64,000 bases of DNA from Myxococcus sp. (GCA_014879945.1 JACSRE010000381.1:17122-81121), one strand, 5' to 3'; shown: positions 52,677 to 61,137, counted from the stretch's first letter. Made by a program: numbers and translations. Notes: generated by a model not told the origin, from the letters alone.

Positions 52677-54176
52677 ATGTTGCTGCCCGAACTCAACACC
52701 GCGCGAGAGCTCCACGCCGCCGACATCGAGCAGGTGGGCCGCCGCCTGGTGCAGGTCGCCTGCGCGCAGACCCACGCCAACAACGGCGCCGTCTTCCTCT
52801 ACGACAGCAAGGCGAAGGGGCTCTCGGTCGACTTCCACGTGGTGGCCGACGTGGTGGTGACGCTGCCCGGCACCGGCACCGTGCTGCGGCCCCGGCGCGA
52901 TGGGCGGCGCAACGGCATCGCGCTGACCTGCTTCGAGTCGGGCGAGCCCTACGTCTGCAACGACACCTCGAAGGACCCGAACTACGCGAAGTACTTCCTC
53001 GACGTCGCCGCGGTGCTGGCGGTGCCGATTCCCTGGCAGGGCAAGCCGCTGGGGGTGCTGACGGTCGCCTCGTCGACGAAGCACGCCTTCACCCCGGAGC
53101 ACGTCAAGGCGCTCGAGCTGGTGGCCGCCACCTCGGCCCGCTTCCTGCGCCGCGCCCAGCTCGCCCGCGCCACCCTCGACTCGGGCCGGCCCTTCGTCAT
53201 CAAGGGGCTGTCGCCGGCGTGGCTCGAGGTGGAGCGCAAGGTCGAGCAGGTGTCGGGCACCACCGCGCCGGTGCTGGTGACGGGCGAGAGCGGCACCGGC
53301 AAGGACCTGGTCTCGCGCTCCATTCACTTCAACTCCAGGCGCAGCGGCAAGCCGTACGTCACCGTCAACTGCGCCGCCATTCCCGAGAACCTGCTCGAGA
53401 GCGTGCTGTTCGGGCACGTGAAGGGCGCCTTCACCGGCGCGACGGCGAACAAGGTGGGCGAGTTTCAGAAGGCCGACGGCGGCACCCTCTTCCTCGACGA
53501 GCTCGGTGAGCTGCCGTTGATGCTCCAGGCCAAGGTGCTGCGCGCCATCGAGCAGGGTGAGGTCAGCCCGGTGGGGAGCAACGACGCCCCGCAGCGCGTC
53601 GACGTGCGGCTGATCTGCGCCACCAACCGAGACCTCGCCCAGATGGTGCGCGAGGGCCGCTTCCGCGACGACCTCTACTTCCGCGTCTCGGTCATCACTG
53701 TCGAGCTGCCACCGCTGCGCTCGTACAAGGACAACCTCGAGATCCTGAGCCAGGTCTTCCTGCAGCAGGCGGCGAAGAAGCACGGGCGGCGCGTCGACTC
53801 CATCTCGCGCGAGGCGATGGCGCTGCTGGCGGCCCATGACTTCCCCGGCAACGTGCGCGAGCTCAAGAACTCGCTCGAGCACGCCGTCATCCTCACCACC
53901 ACCGACGAGGTGCGCCCCGAAGACCTGCCGAAGTCGATGCGCCAGGCCACCACGACGCGCGCTGGGCCGGTGGCGGCGCCGGTGAACGAGCTGCCCACGC
54001 TGGAAGAGATGCGGGAGCGCTGGGTGGGCCCGCACGAGAAGCAGTACCTGCGCGACCTGCTCATGCGCACCGAGGGCCAGGTGAGCGCGGCGGCGAAGCT
54101 GGCGGGCGTCAACCGCGTGACCTTCTACCGGCTGATGGAGAAGCACGGCGTTCGCCTCGCGCGCACCGCCGTCTGA
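52677..54176 (+). CDS. GAF-domain sigma-54-dependent transcriptional activator
   Basis: The 499-aa regulator has an N-terminal GAF domain (about 15-160) with 'YDSKAKGLSVDFHV', 'SGEPYVCNDTSKDPNYAKYF' and 'VLAVPIPWQGKPLGVLTVAS'. The AAA+ domain follows with Walker A 'GESGTGKD', the sigma-54 loop 'GAFTGA' and 'GTLFLDELGE', then a Fis-type helix-turn-helix ('VSAAAKLAGVNRVTFYRLMEKHGV'). It lacks a receiver or FHA domain, so it likely responds to a small ligand through GAF. Divergent from the YegP lipoprotein, it precedes the ECF sigma gene by 85 bp. Confidence 0.92.
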   Translation: MLLPELNTARELHAADIEQVGRRLVQVACAQTHANNGAVFLYDSKAKGLSVDFHVVADVVVTLPGTGTVLRPRRDGRRNGIALTCFESGEPYVCNDTSKDPNYAKYFLDVAAVLAVPIPWQGKPLGVLTVASSTKHAFTPEHVKALELVAATSARFLRRAQLARATLDSGRPFVIKGLSPAWLEVERKVEQVSGTTAPVLVTGESGTGKDLVSRSIHFNSRRSGKPYVTVNCAAIPENLLESVLFGHVKGAFTGATANKVGEFQKADGGTLFLDELGELPLMLQAKVLRAIEQGEVSPVGSNDAPQRVDVRLICATNRDLAQMVREGRFRDDLYFRVSVITVELPPLRSYKDNLEILSQVFLQQAAKKHGRRVDSISREAMALLAAHDFPGNVRELKNSLEHAVILTTTDEVRPEDLPKSMRQATTTRAGPVAAPVNELPTLEEMRERWVGPHEKQYLRDLLMRTEGQVSAAAKLAGVNRVTFYRLMEKHGVRLARTAV

Positions 54177-54203
54177 CGCCCCCACCGGCCCTGCCTTTGT
54201 GAC

Positions 54204-54221
54204 CGGCTCGGTGATGAGCCG
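54204..54221 (+). other. Small hairpin between activator and ECF sigma genes
   Basis: CGGCTC-GGTGAT-GAGCCG (6-bp stem, 6-nt loop) follows the activator stop by 27 nt. There is no T-tract. It may separate the two transcription units or merely be incidental in GC-rich DNA. Confidence 0.25.
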
Positions 54222-54261
54222 TGCTGACGGGCGCGGGCGGCTCGAATACACAGGAGGGCAG

Positions 54262-55080
54262 ATGAACACTCCCGCCGCCGATGATGCCGAGCTGCTCAAC
54301 CGGGCCCACGCCGGAGACGCGCGCGCCATCGAGTCGCTGCTGACGAAGCACGAGAACAGCGTCTACCGCTACGGCCTGCGCATGTGCGGCAACGAGGCCG
54401 ACGCGCGCGACGTGCTGCAAGAGACGCTGCTGGCCGCGTACCGAAACCTCGCCAGCTTCCGCGGTGACTCCAAGCTGTCCACCTGGCTGTACCAGATCGC
54501 CCGCAGCTTCTGCCTCAAGCAGCGGCGCCTGCGCGAAGGCGAGCCCTCGCAGTTCGACTCGCTCGACGAGGGCCCGGCGCGGCACGTCGCGCAAGACGTC
54601 ACCAGCTCCGAGACGCGCACCCACGCGCGGCAGGTGAGCGAGGTGATTCAGGCCGCCATCGGCACCCTGCCCGCCGACCACCGCGAGGCCCTGGTGCTGC
54701 GCGACGTCGAGGGGCTGTCGGCCGAAGAGGCCGCCGAGGTCGCGGGGGTCGAGGTCGGCGCCCTCAAGTCGCGGCTCCACCGCGCGCGCCTGGCCCTCAA
54801 GCAGCGGCTCGCGGCGGTGCTCGAGACGAACGACTCGGGCATCGAGTGCCCCGAGCTCGCGACCGAGCTGGCCGCCTACGCCGCGTCAGAGATCGACCAG
54901 GCGGCCTGCGAGCGCATCGAGGTGCACCTGGCGAAGTGTGAGCGGTGCTCGGCGGCGTGCGAGTCGCTCAAGCGCACGGTGTCGATGTGCCGCGCGATTC
55001 CCGGCGGCGCCGTGCCCGCGCCGGTGAAGGCCGCGGTGATGCACGCGCTCCGGCTCGCCGGCCTGGAGACCCCTGCCTGA
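54262..55080 (+). CDS. ECF sigma factor with C-terminal zinc-finger (anti-sigma-like) domain
   Basis: The 272-aa protein has sigma region 2 (about 10-80, 'YRYGLRMCGNEADARDVLQETLLAAYRN') and region 4 (about 130-185, 'LPADHREALVLRDVEGLSAEEAAEVAGVEVGALKSRLHRARLALK'). A C-terminal segment of about 75 residues carries a zf-HC2-like motif, 'CPELATELAAYAASEIDQAACERIEVHLAKCERC'. The zinc-finger domain is usually on a separate anti-sigma protein; here it is fused and may autoinhibit. The Shine-Dalgarno AGGAGGG just before ATG 54262 fixes the start. It heads a plus-strand run of five closely spaced genes. Confidence 0.88.
   Translation: MNTPAADDAELLNRAHAGDARAIESLLTKHENSVYRYGLRMCGNEADARDVLQETLLAAYRNLASFRGDSKLSTWLYQIARSFCLKQRRLREGEPSQFDSLDEGPARHVAQDVTSSETRTHARQVSEVIQAAIGTLPADHREALVLRDVEGLSAEEAAEVAGVEVGALKSRLHRARLALKQRLAAVLETNDSGIECPELATELAAYAASEIDQAACERIEVHLAKCERCSAACESLKRTVSMCRAIPGGAVPAPVKAAVMHALRLAGLETPA
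55065..55068 (+). promoter_or_regulatory. Shine-Dalgarno supporting a CTG start
   Basis: GGAG within the 3' end of the ECF sigma gene sits 8 nt before the CTG at 55077, the ideal spacing. No ATG, GTG or TTG lies in frame between this site and the conserved GDVHG motif of the phosphatase. Confidence 0.5.
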
Positions 55081-55739
55081 GCGGCCGCACCCTCGTCGTC
55101 GGCGACGTGCACGGCTGCCTCGACGAGCTGGTCGAGCTGCTGCAGGTCGCGGGCTGGCGCCGGGCTGATCGCCTCGTGCTCGCCGGTGACCTGGTCGCCA
55201 AGGGGCCCGCCTCGAAGGGCGTCGTCGAGCTGGCGCGTGAACACGGCGCGCTCGGCGTGCTGGGCAACCACGACGCCCATGTGTTGAAGGCCCGCGAGGG
55301 CAAGCTCGACGCCCTCAAGGGCACGCACCTCGAGGTGGCCCAGACGCTCGATGAGGCCGACTGGCGCTACCTGGAGCTGCTGCCGCTGTGGCTCGACTTC
55401 CCCGAGCTCAACACCCTGGTGGTGCACGGCGGCCTGCTGCCGAACGTCGCGCTCGAGCAGCAACCCCGACACCTGCTGCTCAACCTGCGCAGCATCGACG
55501 CCGAGGGCCGCGGCTCGTCGCGGGTCACCGAAGGACGCCCCTGGGCCGAGCTGTGGCCGGGCCCCCGCTTCGTCGTCTTCGGGCACGACGCGCTGCGAAA
55601 GCTCCAGCGGCACCCGCACGCGCTCGGCCTCGACACCGGCTGCGTCTACGGAGGCCACCTCTCGGCGGTCTGGCTCCCCGAGCGGAGGCTGGTGCAGGTG
55701 CCCGCGAAGCGCGCGTACGTCGAGGTCGATGGGGGCTGA
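55077..55739 (+). CDS. PPP-family metallophosphatase (ApaH/PrpE-like), CTG start
   Basis: The 220-aa cytosolic metallophosphoesterase carries all five motifs in order: 'GDVHGCLDEL', 'LAGDLVAKGP', 'GNHDAHVL', 'VVHGGLLP' and 'FGHDALRK'. These bind the two catalytic metals. Bis(5'-nucleosyl) tetraphosphatase or protein phosphatase activity are both possible. The best start is CTG at 55077, overlapping the ECF sigma stop by 4 bp (CTGA). Every ATG in frame lies deep inside the sigma gene. Confidence 0.82.
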   Translation: MSGRTLVVGDVHGCLDELVELLQVAGWRRADRLVLAGDLVAKGPASKGVVELAREHGALGVLGNHDAHVLKAREGKLDALKGTHLEVAQTLDEADWRYLELLPLWLDFPELNTLVVHGGLLPNVALEQQPRHLLLNLRSIDAEGRGSSRVTEGRPWAELWPGPRFVVFGHDALRKLQRHPHALGLDTGCVYGGHLSAVWLPERRLVQVPAKRAYVEVDGG

Positions 55740-55768
55740 GCGTCGGCTGTGCTAGCCAGTCGCCTTCG

Positions 55769-56338
55769 ATGAAGCGCCTCGTCACCGCAGAGGTCGTCTC
55801 GGCCGACTTCGCGAAAGGGCACACCACCCTCTTCGCGCCGCGCGGTCAGGTCATCGTCACCCCCGCCGCGTGGACGCGCGCCCACGAGCTCGGCGTCACC
55901 ATCGACCAATCGTCGACGCCTCCCCCCACCGCGCCGACCGGCACGGGGCCCACTACCGTCGAGCGCGTGGTGGGCGCGGGCGGTCTGGTGCTGGTGCGCG
56001 GCGCCACGGTGGAGCTCTCGACCTTCGCCGGCGCCGGCCCCGGCAAGCACGTGCAGCTCGCCGACGTCATCACCTCGCGCGACGGCTCCCCCATGGCGGC
56101 GGGCTTCATGAGCTGGAGCCGCGACGACTCGTTCGACTGGCAGCTCGACTACGACGAGGTCGACCTGGTGCTCGAGGGCGTGCTGCAGCTGACGCTCGAC
56201 GGGCAGACGCTCGAGGGCCGCCCGGGCGATGTCTTCTTCATCCCCAAAGGCAGCAAGGTGCGCTTCGGCACGCCGTGGCGCACCCGGGTCTATTACGTGA
56301 CGTACCCCGCCGACTGGGCTGCGCCGCGCGCCACTTGA
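55769..56338 (+). CDS. EutQ-like cupin protein
   Basis: The 189-aa protein has a C-terminal cupin (about 80-185) with 'DYDEVDLVLEGVLQLTLDGQTLEGRPGDVFFIPKGSKVRFGTP'. This matches the EutQ acetate-kinase-like/cupin family of ethanolamine utilisation. The N-terminal 'KRLVTAEVVSADFAKG' segment is also EutQ-like. No other eut gene is present, so the ethanolamine pathway should not be inferred. ATG 55769 begins 30 bp after the phosphatase stop. Confidence 0.75.
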   Translation: MKRLVTAEVVSADFAKGHTTLFAPRGQVIVTPAAWTRAHELGVTIDQSSTPPPTAPTGTGPTTVERVVGAGGLVLVRGATVELSTFAGAGPGKHVQLADVITSRDGSPMAAGFMSWSRDDSFDWQLDYDEVDLVLEGVLQLTLDGQTLEGRPGDVFFIPKGSKVRFGTPWRTRVYYVTYPADWAAPRAT

Positions 56339-56370
56339 CGGTCGGCGGTCGCCCCTGTCAGCTGGCGCTG

Positions 56371-56763
56371 ATGGATCGATCGACCGCTGACGCCACCCTC
56401 GCAGGCCTCGAGCTCGTCCCCTTCGCCGAGAGCGCCGTCGCGCAAGCCAAAGAGCTCGAGCGCATGCTCCTCGACAACGACATTCCCGTGATGCTGGGGA
56501 AGGCCGCGGCCAAGGCGTGCTGCGGCGGCGGCTGCGGCTGTGGCGCCAAGGTGCAGGTGCTGGTGCGCGAGGCCGACGCGCCGCGAATCAGCCAGCTCCT
56601 CCAGGCCGACTGGCTCGAGGCCGTGCGCCGCGAAGGCACCGTGAACGAGGGCCTGGTGCCGCTGCGCACGCCCGCCGAGCACGAGCTCATCTGCCCGGCG
56701 TGCCAGTTCGTGGGCATTCTCGTCGACGGCATGTGCCAGGACTGCGGGCTGGTCCTCGAGTGA
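56371..56763 (+). CDS. DUF2007-like protein with cysteine cluster and zinc ribbon
   Basis: The 130-aa protein has an N-terminal DUF2007-like ferredoxin-fold signal domain ('LVPFAESAVAQAKELERMLLDNDIPVML'). It is interrupted by a Cys/Gly-rich motif 'CCGGGCGCGAK'. A C-terminal zinc ribbon follows ('CPAC...CQDC'). The CCGGGCGCG segment looks like a metal-binding loop. No function is known. The ORF track hides it inside a 297-aa shadow frame; the true start is ATG 56371. It overlaps the next gene by 4 bp. Confidence 0.75.
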   Translation: MDRSTADATLAGLELVPFAESAVAQAKELERMLLDNDIPVMLGKAAAKACCGGGCGCGAKVQVLVREADAPRISQLLQADWLEAVRREGTVNEGLVPLRTPAEHELICPACQFVGILVDGMCQDCGLVLE

Positions 56764-58442
56764 GGCGAGCCGTCGTCGCGTCGGTGCTGGCCTCGTTGTG
56801 CGCCTGCCCCGCCCCGCTTCGCCGGCCCGCCTCGCCCGACGTGGTGCTGACCGGCTCCATCTCGTGGGGTGGCTTCAGCCGGCGCGCCGAGCCGCTCGGC
56901 GGCGTCGCGGTCACCCTGTGGAGCGGCGCCACCCCGAAGCGCGCCACCTCGACCGCTGACGGGGCGTGGAGGCTCTCGACGCCGGCGAGCGAGCCAGCGG
57001 CGGCCACCTTGAGCGCGTGGGCCACCGGGTTTGCGCCGCACGTCCGGTCGCTCCGCGTCGGCGCCAGCACCGAGCTGCAGCTGTCGTTCGCGCTCGAGCC
57101 CCTCGAGCCCCTCGACTGCGTCGACACCGCCTGCACCGACCGCCTGGGCGCGCTGCGCTGGGACGACGCGCCCTCGGGCGTGAGCGCCGGCGGGGTCCTC
57201 CTCGACGAGGCCGACGCGCCCTTCATCCCCGGCGCGGACGCGCTGCTCACCGCCGCCGCCGTCGAGCTCGACGCTGGCACCGCGCCGCTCTCGGGCCAGC
57301 TCCGGCTGCGCGTGCCCCGGAGCACCTGGCGCTCCGTCGTTGACGCCCGGCCCGGCAGCGGCGCCATCGAGGTCTCGACCGGCACCCTCACCGCCGACGA
57401 CCGCGCCTGGCAGCCAGCGCGCGAGGCGACGCTCACCACCGAGGCTGGGCTGCCCATCGCCGAGGCCCAGCTCGACGCCATTCGCGCGGGCACCTTCGCC
57501 CCCGGCGTCACCGCCACCGTCGCGCCCATCGCGCGCGGCCTCATCGGCGTCTTCGGCGCGCCCGTCGAGCGCGGCTGCGTCGAGGGCACGCTCCTCATCG
57601 ACGGCGCCCCCGCGGCCGGGCTCACCGTCTTTCCCTTCGATGGCCAGCCCGCAGCCTCGAGCGCCACCGGCGCGGTGTGCTTCGAGGCGCCGCGCGCGCC
57701 CGAGCCCCAGCCCGCGCGCACCCAGTACGCCGGCGTCGTCTACGCCTCGACGACGGTGCCCTCGCCGACCGAGGCCGGCACCTGCGGCTCGAACCTCTGC
57801 AGGCCGCTGGGCACCCTCGCGGTGAGGAGCGAGACGGTGGCGACGGTGGCCCCCTGCCCGGTGTCGGTGCGGGTCATCGACGAGGCGGCCCAGCCGGTCG
57901 CGGGCGCCGTCGTCATCGGCATGGACGACGGGCTGACGCAGGCCGCGTTCGCCGCCATCTGCGGGAAGATGGGCACCCGCTGCACCCTGACGGGCGCGAC
58001 CGACGCGGCGGGCGTCACCTCGTTGGTGGTGCCGGTGCTGACGGGGCTCGAGCTCTCGGTGAAGGCCGACTCCATGGTGGGCTCCCGACGCGGCCGCGCG
58101 CGGCTCCTCACCTGCCCACGAGACGCCGTCACCCTCACCGCCGACCGGGGCCGTGACGTGTTGGCCATCGAGGCGGCCTTCTCGCAATCGACCATCAGCT
58201 GGTCTCCGGCCCAGGCCGCGTTTCAGCTGTTGGTGGAGCGCGACGGCGGCGTGGCGTGGAGCGTGCGCTCGACCGCCGGCTTCGGCCCGCCCGTCACCTT
58301 CGGCCAGGCGCCGCCGGGCGCGAGCGTGGTGGTGGCGCCCCAGGGCGCGCCCACGGTGGACGACGTGGTGAAGCTCTCGTTCGACGGCGTGCGGCCGTCG
58401 GGCGTCGTGGTGTCAGGCTCGGCCGGCGCGACGCGCGAGTGA
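56760..58442 (+). CDS. Large Ala-rich lipoprotein with carboxypeptidase-regulatory-like domains
   Basis: The 560-aa exported protein has a GTG start at 56760 (GTGA overlap with the preceding gene) and the signal 'VRRAVVASVLASLCAC', a lipobox. The rest is a series of Ig-like/carboxypeptidase regulatory-like beta-sandwich units, for example 'GGVAVTLWSGATPKRATSTADGAWRLSTPA' and 'VSVRVIDEAAQPVAGAVVIGMDDG'. There is no catalytic residue pattern. It is likely a surface or periplasmic structural protein. It converges with the next gene across a 2-bp gap. Confidence 0.75.
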   Translation: MRRAVVASVLASLCACPAPLRRPASPDVVLTGSISWGGFSRRAEPLGGVAVTLWSGATPKRATSTADGAWRLSTPASEPAAATLSAWATGFAPHVRSLRVGASTELQLSFALEPLEPLDCVDTACTDRLGALRWDDAPSGVSAGGVLLDEADAPFIPGADALLTAAAVELDAGTAPLSGQLRLRVPRSTWRSVVDARPGSGAIEVSTGTLTADDRAWQPAREATLTTEAGLPIAEAQLDAIRAGTFAPGVTATVAPIARGLIGVFGAPVERGCVEGTLLIDGAPAAGLTVFPFDGQPAASSATGAVCFEAPRAPEPQPARTQYAGVVYASTTVPSPTEAGTCGSNLCRPLGTLAVRSETVATVAPCPVSVRVIDEAAQPVAGAVVIGMDDGLTQAAFAAICGKMGTRCTLTGATDAAGVTSLVVPVLTGLELSVKADSMVGSRRGRARLLTCPRDAVTLTADRGRDVLAIEAAFSQSTISWSPAQAAFQLLVERDGGVAWSVRSTAGFGPPVTFGQAPPGASVVVAPQGAPTVDDVVKLSFDGVRPSGVVVSGSAGATRE

Positions 58443-58444
58443 CG

Positions 58445-59239
58445 TCAGCGGCCCAGGTGGCGGCGCCACTCGTCGATGGCCTCTTTGGCGTCTTGCAGGC
58501 TGACGCCGGTCTTCGCGCGGTAGAGCTTGATGGCCTCGATGACGTTGCCCTTGCGAATGGCGGCGACGATCTGCGGGTCGGTCACCGTGTCGCTGGCCAC
58601 CTGCGCGACGACCTGCGCCACCTTCTCGTTCCGGCCAGACCGCTCTCGCCACGCAGTGAGGGCGGCCTTGGCCTCCTCGAGGCCCACGCCGTGCTCGTCG
58701 CGGTAGCGCTTGATGGCGGCGATGAAGTGCCCCTGCTCCAACAGCCGCACCAGCTCGGCGTCACCGGCGACGGCTGAGGCCGCGTCAGCCACCACCTTCG
58801 CGGCCTGCGTCTTCCGGGGCTTCGCGGCGGGCAGCGGCGGCGGCGCGGGCTGGAAGGCGGTGAAGACCGGCGCCGCAGGCGCCACGGGCGCGGGCGACGC
58901 AGCGGGCGCAGGCGCCGGCGCGGCCCCAGAGGACGAGGCCGTGGCCGTGGGGACCACCGGAGCCACGAAGAGCGACGACGCTGGCGCCAGCACGCGGTCT
59001 CCCCACCCCAGGGGAATCGCCGGCGTCTGGCTCATGGGCGCCAACGGGGGCGGCACCTTCGGGTACCGCTCCTCGCGCTTCGACAGGTCGGGGTGCTCGT
59101 GCCCCCTTCGTTCGCGCCGCGGCCGCGTGCTGTGCGCCTCGGGCAGGCCGGTGACCGAGACCTGCATGAAGGACGACAGCGCCACCAGGCCGAGCAGCGC
59201 GCCCACCAACGCTCCGAGCACCAACAGGAGGATCAGCAT
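58445..59239 (-). CDS. Membrane protein with two L7/L12-CTD-like repeats (paralog A)
   Basis: The 264-aa protein has an N-terminal transmembrane helix (MLILLLVLGALVGALLGLVAL). A long Ala/Pro-rich linker (about 70-145) follows, then two C-terminal repeats: 'LLEQGHFIAAIKRYRDEHGVGLEEAKAAL' and 'AIRKGNVIEAIKLYRAKTGVSLQDAKEAI'. The repeat 'AIKxYRxxxGxxLxxAKxAxxxW' matches the ribosomal L7/L12 C-terminal fold pattern. Such domains bind translation factors, but the membrane anchor suggests another partner. It lies 13 bp downstream of the paralog B stop on the same strand. Confidence 0.75.
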   Translation of the reverse strand: MLILLLVLGALVGALLGLVALSSFMQVSVTGLPEAHSTRPRRERRGHEHPDLSKREERYPKVPPPLAPMSQTPAIPLGWGDRVLAPASSLFVAPVVPTATASSSGAAPAPAPAASPAPVAPAAPVFTAFQPAPPPLPAAKPRKTQAAKVVADAASAVAGDAELVRLLEQGHFIAAIKRYRDEHGVGLEEAKAALTAWRERSGRNEKVAQVVAQVASDTVTDPQIVAAIRKGNVIEAIKLYRAKTGVSLQDAKEAIDEWRRHLGR

Positions 59240-59252
59240 GACGCGAGGGTAG

Positions 59253-59747
59253 TCACGACTTCATCGAATCTCGGAGCGATTCGATGGCGTCTTTCGACTC
59301 CTTGAGGCCCAGGCCGGTCAGCTCGCGGTAGCGCTTGATGGCGTCGATGAGGCGGCCGCTCGAGAGGTGGCGGCGCAGCTCCGCGTCGTCGATGGCCAGC
59401 TCGGCGGTGATGCGGCGCGGCGCGGGCGGAGCGACCTGTGGAGCCGTTCGCCCGTCCTCGAGGGCGTCGACGGCCTCCTTCGCCTCCTTGAGGCTGACGC
59501 CGGTCTGGTCCCGGTAGCGCTTGATCGCTTCGATCTTCCGGCCCTCACGCACCAGCGCTGCCACGCCCTCGACCTGGTCGGCGGGCCTCGCGACCTGCGG
59601 CGCCAAAGCCTTCACCGCGCCTGCGGGGGGCGGACGCGGCGCGTCGATGACCTCGACCCGGTTCTTCGCGGCGAGGAGCAGCACCACCGCCAGGACGATG
59701 ACGGCGACCACGCCTCCGATGACCACCACCGTCATGCTGCGCAGCAT
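59253..59747 (-). CDS. Membrane protein with two L7/L12-CTD-like repeats (paralog B)
   Basis: The 164-aa protein has an N-terminal helix ('MTVVVIGGVVAVIVLAVVLLLAA') and two repeats with a short Pro-rich linker between them: 'LVREGRKIEAIKRYRDQTGVSLKEAKEAVDAL' and 'HLSSGRLIDAIKRYRELTGLGLKESKDAIESL'. The architecture matches paralog A but with a much shorter linker, indicating tandem duplication. I set the start at ATG 59747. The ORF track goes to 59954, but that segment overlaps the fadA end and a terminator. The second ATG at 59735 is an alternative. Confidence 0.72.
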   Translation of the reverse strand: MLRSMTVVVIGGVVAVIVLAVVLLLAAKNRVEVIDAPRPPPAGAVKALAPQVARPADQVEGVAALVREGRKIEAIKRYRDQTGVSLKEAKEAVDALEDGRTAPQVAPPAPRRITAELAIDDAELRRHLSSGRLIDAIKRYRELTGLGLKESKDAIESLRDSMKS

Positions 59748-59840
59748 GCCAGAGCCGGCGTGCGGCGTGTCACCGCCCCGAGGATCTTCACCGCCCCCGG
59801 CAGCGCTGCCCGCCACCACCATCGACGGCGCCGCGCCCCG

Positions 59841-59881
59841 ACATGAAGACGCCGTCGGCTCCACGAGGAGAACCGACGGCG
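59841..59881 (-). terminator. Likely terminator after fadA
   Basis: On the minus strand CGCCGTCGGTTC pairs with GAGCCGACGGCG (12 bp with one G-U pair) across an 8-nt loop, followed by TCTTCATGTC. It starts 24 nt after the fadA stop and precedes the L7/L12-like paralog B gene. The T-tract is weak but the stem is very stable. Confidence 0.55.
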
Positions 59882-59905
59882 CGGGGCTCGAGGCGACGAC
59901 GACGC

Positions 59906-61075
59906 TCAGGCCGCTTCGATGAGGGCCGCGGCGCCCATGCCGCCACCGATGCACATGGTGACGATGCCGCGCTTGCCGCCACGGCGCTTCAGCTCACGCA
60001 GCAGCGTGCCCACCATGCGGGTGCCCGAGACGCCCAGCGGGTGGCCCATCGAGATGGCGCCGCCGTTGACGTTCACCTTGTCGGCCGGCAGCCCCAGCTC
60101 GCGCATGCAGTACAGGCCCTGCGCGGCGAAGGCCTCGTTGAGCTCGAAGAGGTCGATGTCCTTCACGGTGAGCTTGTTGCGCTCCAGCAGCTTGCGCACC
60201 GCGGGCACCGGGCCGATGCCCATGATGTCGGGCGGCACGCCGGCCACCGCGTAGTCGATGAAGTAGCCCAGCGGCTTGACGCCCAGCTCCTTCGCCTTCG
60301 CCTCGCTCATCACCACCGCCGCGGCCGCGCCGTCGGTCAGCGGAGACGCGTTGCCAGCCGTCACCGTGCCCTTGGCGTCGAAGGCCGGCTTGAGCTTCTG
60401 GAGCCCCTCGAGCGTCGTCTCGGGCCGCAGAATAGTGTCGTCCGAGATGAGGGCCGTCTTCGCCTGGCCGTTCTCGTCGAACCACTTCGCGGTGATGGGG
60501 GCGATCTCGTCTTTGAACCTGCCGGCCTCACGCGCGGCGCCGGCGCGCTTCTGCGACTCGGCGGCGAACGCGTCCTGGTCGGCGCGGCTGACGTTCCACT
60601 TCGCGGCCACCTTCTCGGCGGTGGCGCCCATGGTCGTGTAGACCTCGGGGAACTTCTCCATCAGCTCGGGGTTGGCCGACACCTTGTTGCCGCCCATGGG
60701 CACCTGGGTCATCGTCTCGGTGCCTCCGGCGATGGCCACCTGGTAGTGGCCGGCCTGAATGCCCGCGGCGACCTGCGCGATGGACTGCACGCCCGACGCG
60801 CAGAAACGGTTGATGGTCATGCCCGGCACCGTGTCGGGCAGCCCGGCCAGGAGCGACGCGATGCGCGCCACGTTCATGCCCTGCTCGGCCTCGGGCATGG
60901 CGCAGCCCATCACCACGTCTTCGATCTGCTCCTTCTTGAGGCCGGGCACGCGCTCGATGGCCGCGCTGATGACGTGCGCGGCCATGGTGTCGGGGCGGGT
61001 GTCTTTGAGCTCGCCCTTGTGGGCGCGGGTGAACGGCGTGCGGGCGGTGCTGGCGATGACGACTCTCTCAGCCAT
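59906..61075 (-). CDS. fadA: Acetyl-CoA acyltransferase (thiolase)
   Basis: The 389-aa enzyme performs the final thiolytic step of fatty acid beta-oxidation. The nucleophilic Cys is in 'NRFCASGVQSI'. The active-site His and second Cys are in 'GGAISMGHPLGVSGTRMVG' and 'MCIGGGMGAA'. 'NEAFAAQ' is also typical. The long ORF-track frame upstream is shadow of the intergenic region and the dehydrogenase gene; the ATG at 61075 (MAERVVIAST) is standard. It follows the fused dehydrogenase/hydratase gene by 94 bp containing a hairpin. Confidence 0.95.
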   Translation of the reverse strand: MAERVVIASTARTPFTRAHKGELKDTRPDTMAAHVISAAIERVPGLKKEQIEDVVMGCAMPEAEQGMNVARIASLLAGLPDTVPGMTINRFCASGVQSIAQVAAGIQAGHYQVAIAGGTETMTQVPMGGNKVSANPELMEKFPEVYTTMGATAEKVAAKWNVSRADQDAFAAESQKRAGAAREAGRFKDEIAPITAKWFDENGQAKTALISDDTILRPETTLEGLQKLKPAFDAKGTVTAGNASPLTDGAAAAVVMSEAKAKELGVKPLGYFIDYAVAGVPPDIMGIGPVPAVRKLLERNKLTVKDIDLFELNEAFAAQGLYCMRELGLPADKVNVNGGAISMGHPLGVSGTRMVGTLLRELKRRGGKRGIVTMCIGGGMGAAALIEAA

Positions 61076-61137
61076 GGCGTGTCTCCTGAGTTCGTACGGC
61101 TTCAAAGGTAGTGAAAGGTGACGTGAGTGCAGCGGCT

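Noticed and set aside
55769-56338. Ethanolamine utilisation cluster
   Set aside because: Only a EutQ-like cupin is present; no shell, lyase or reactivase genes in the window.
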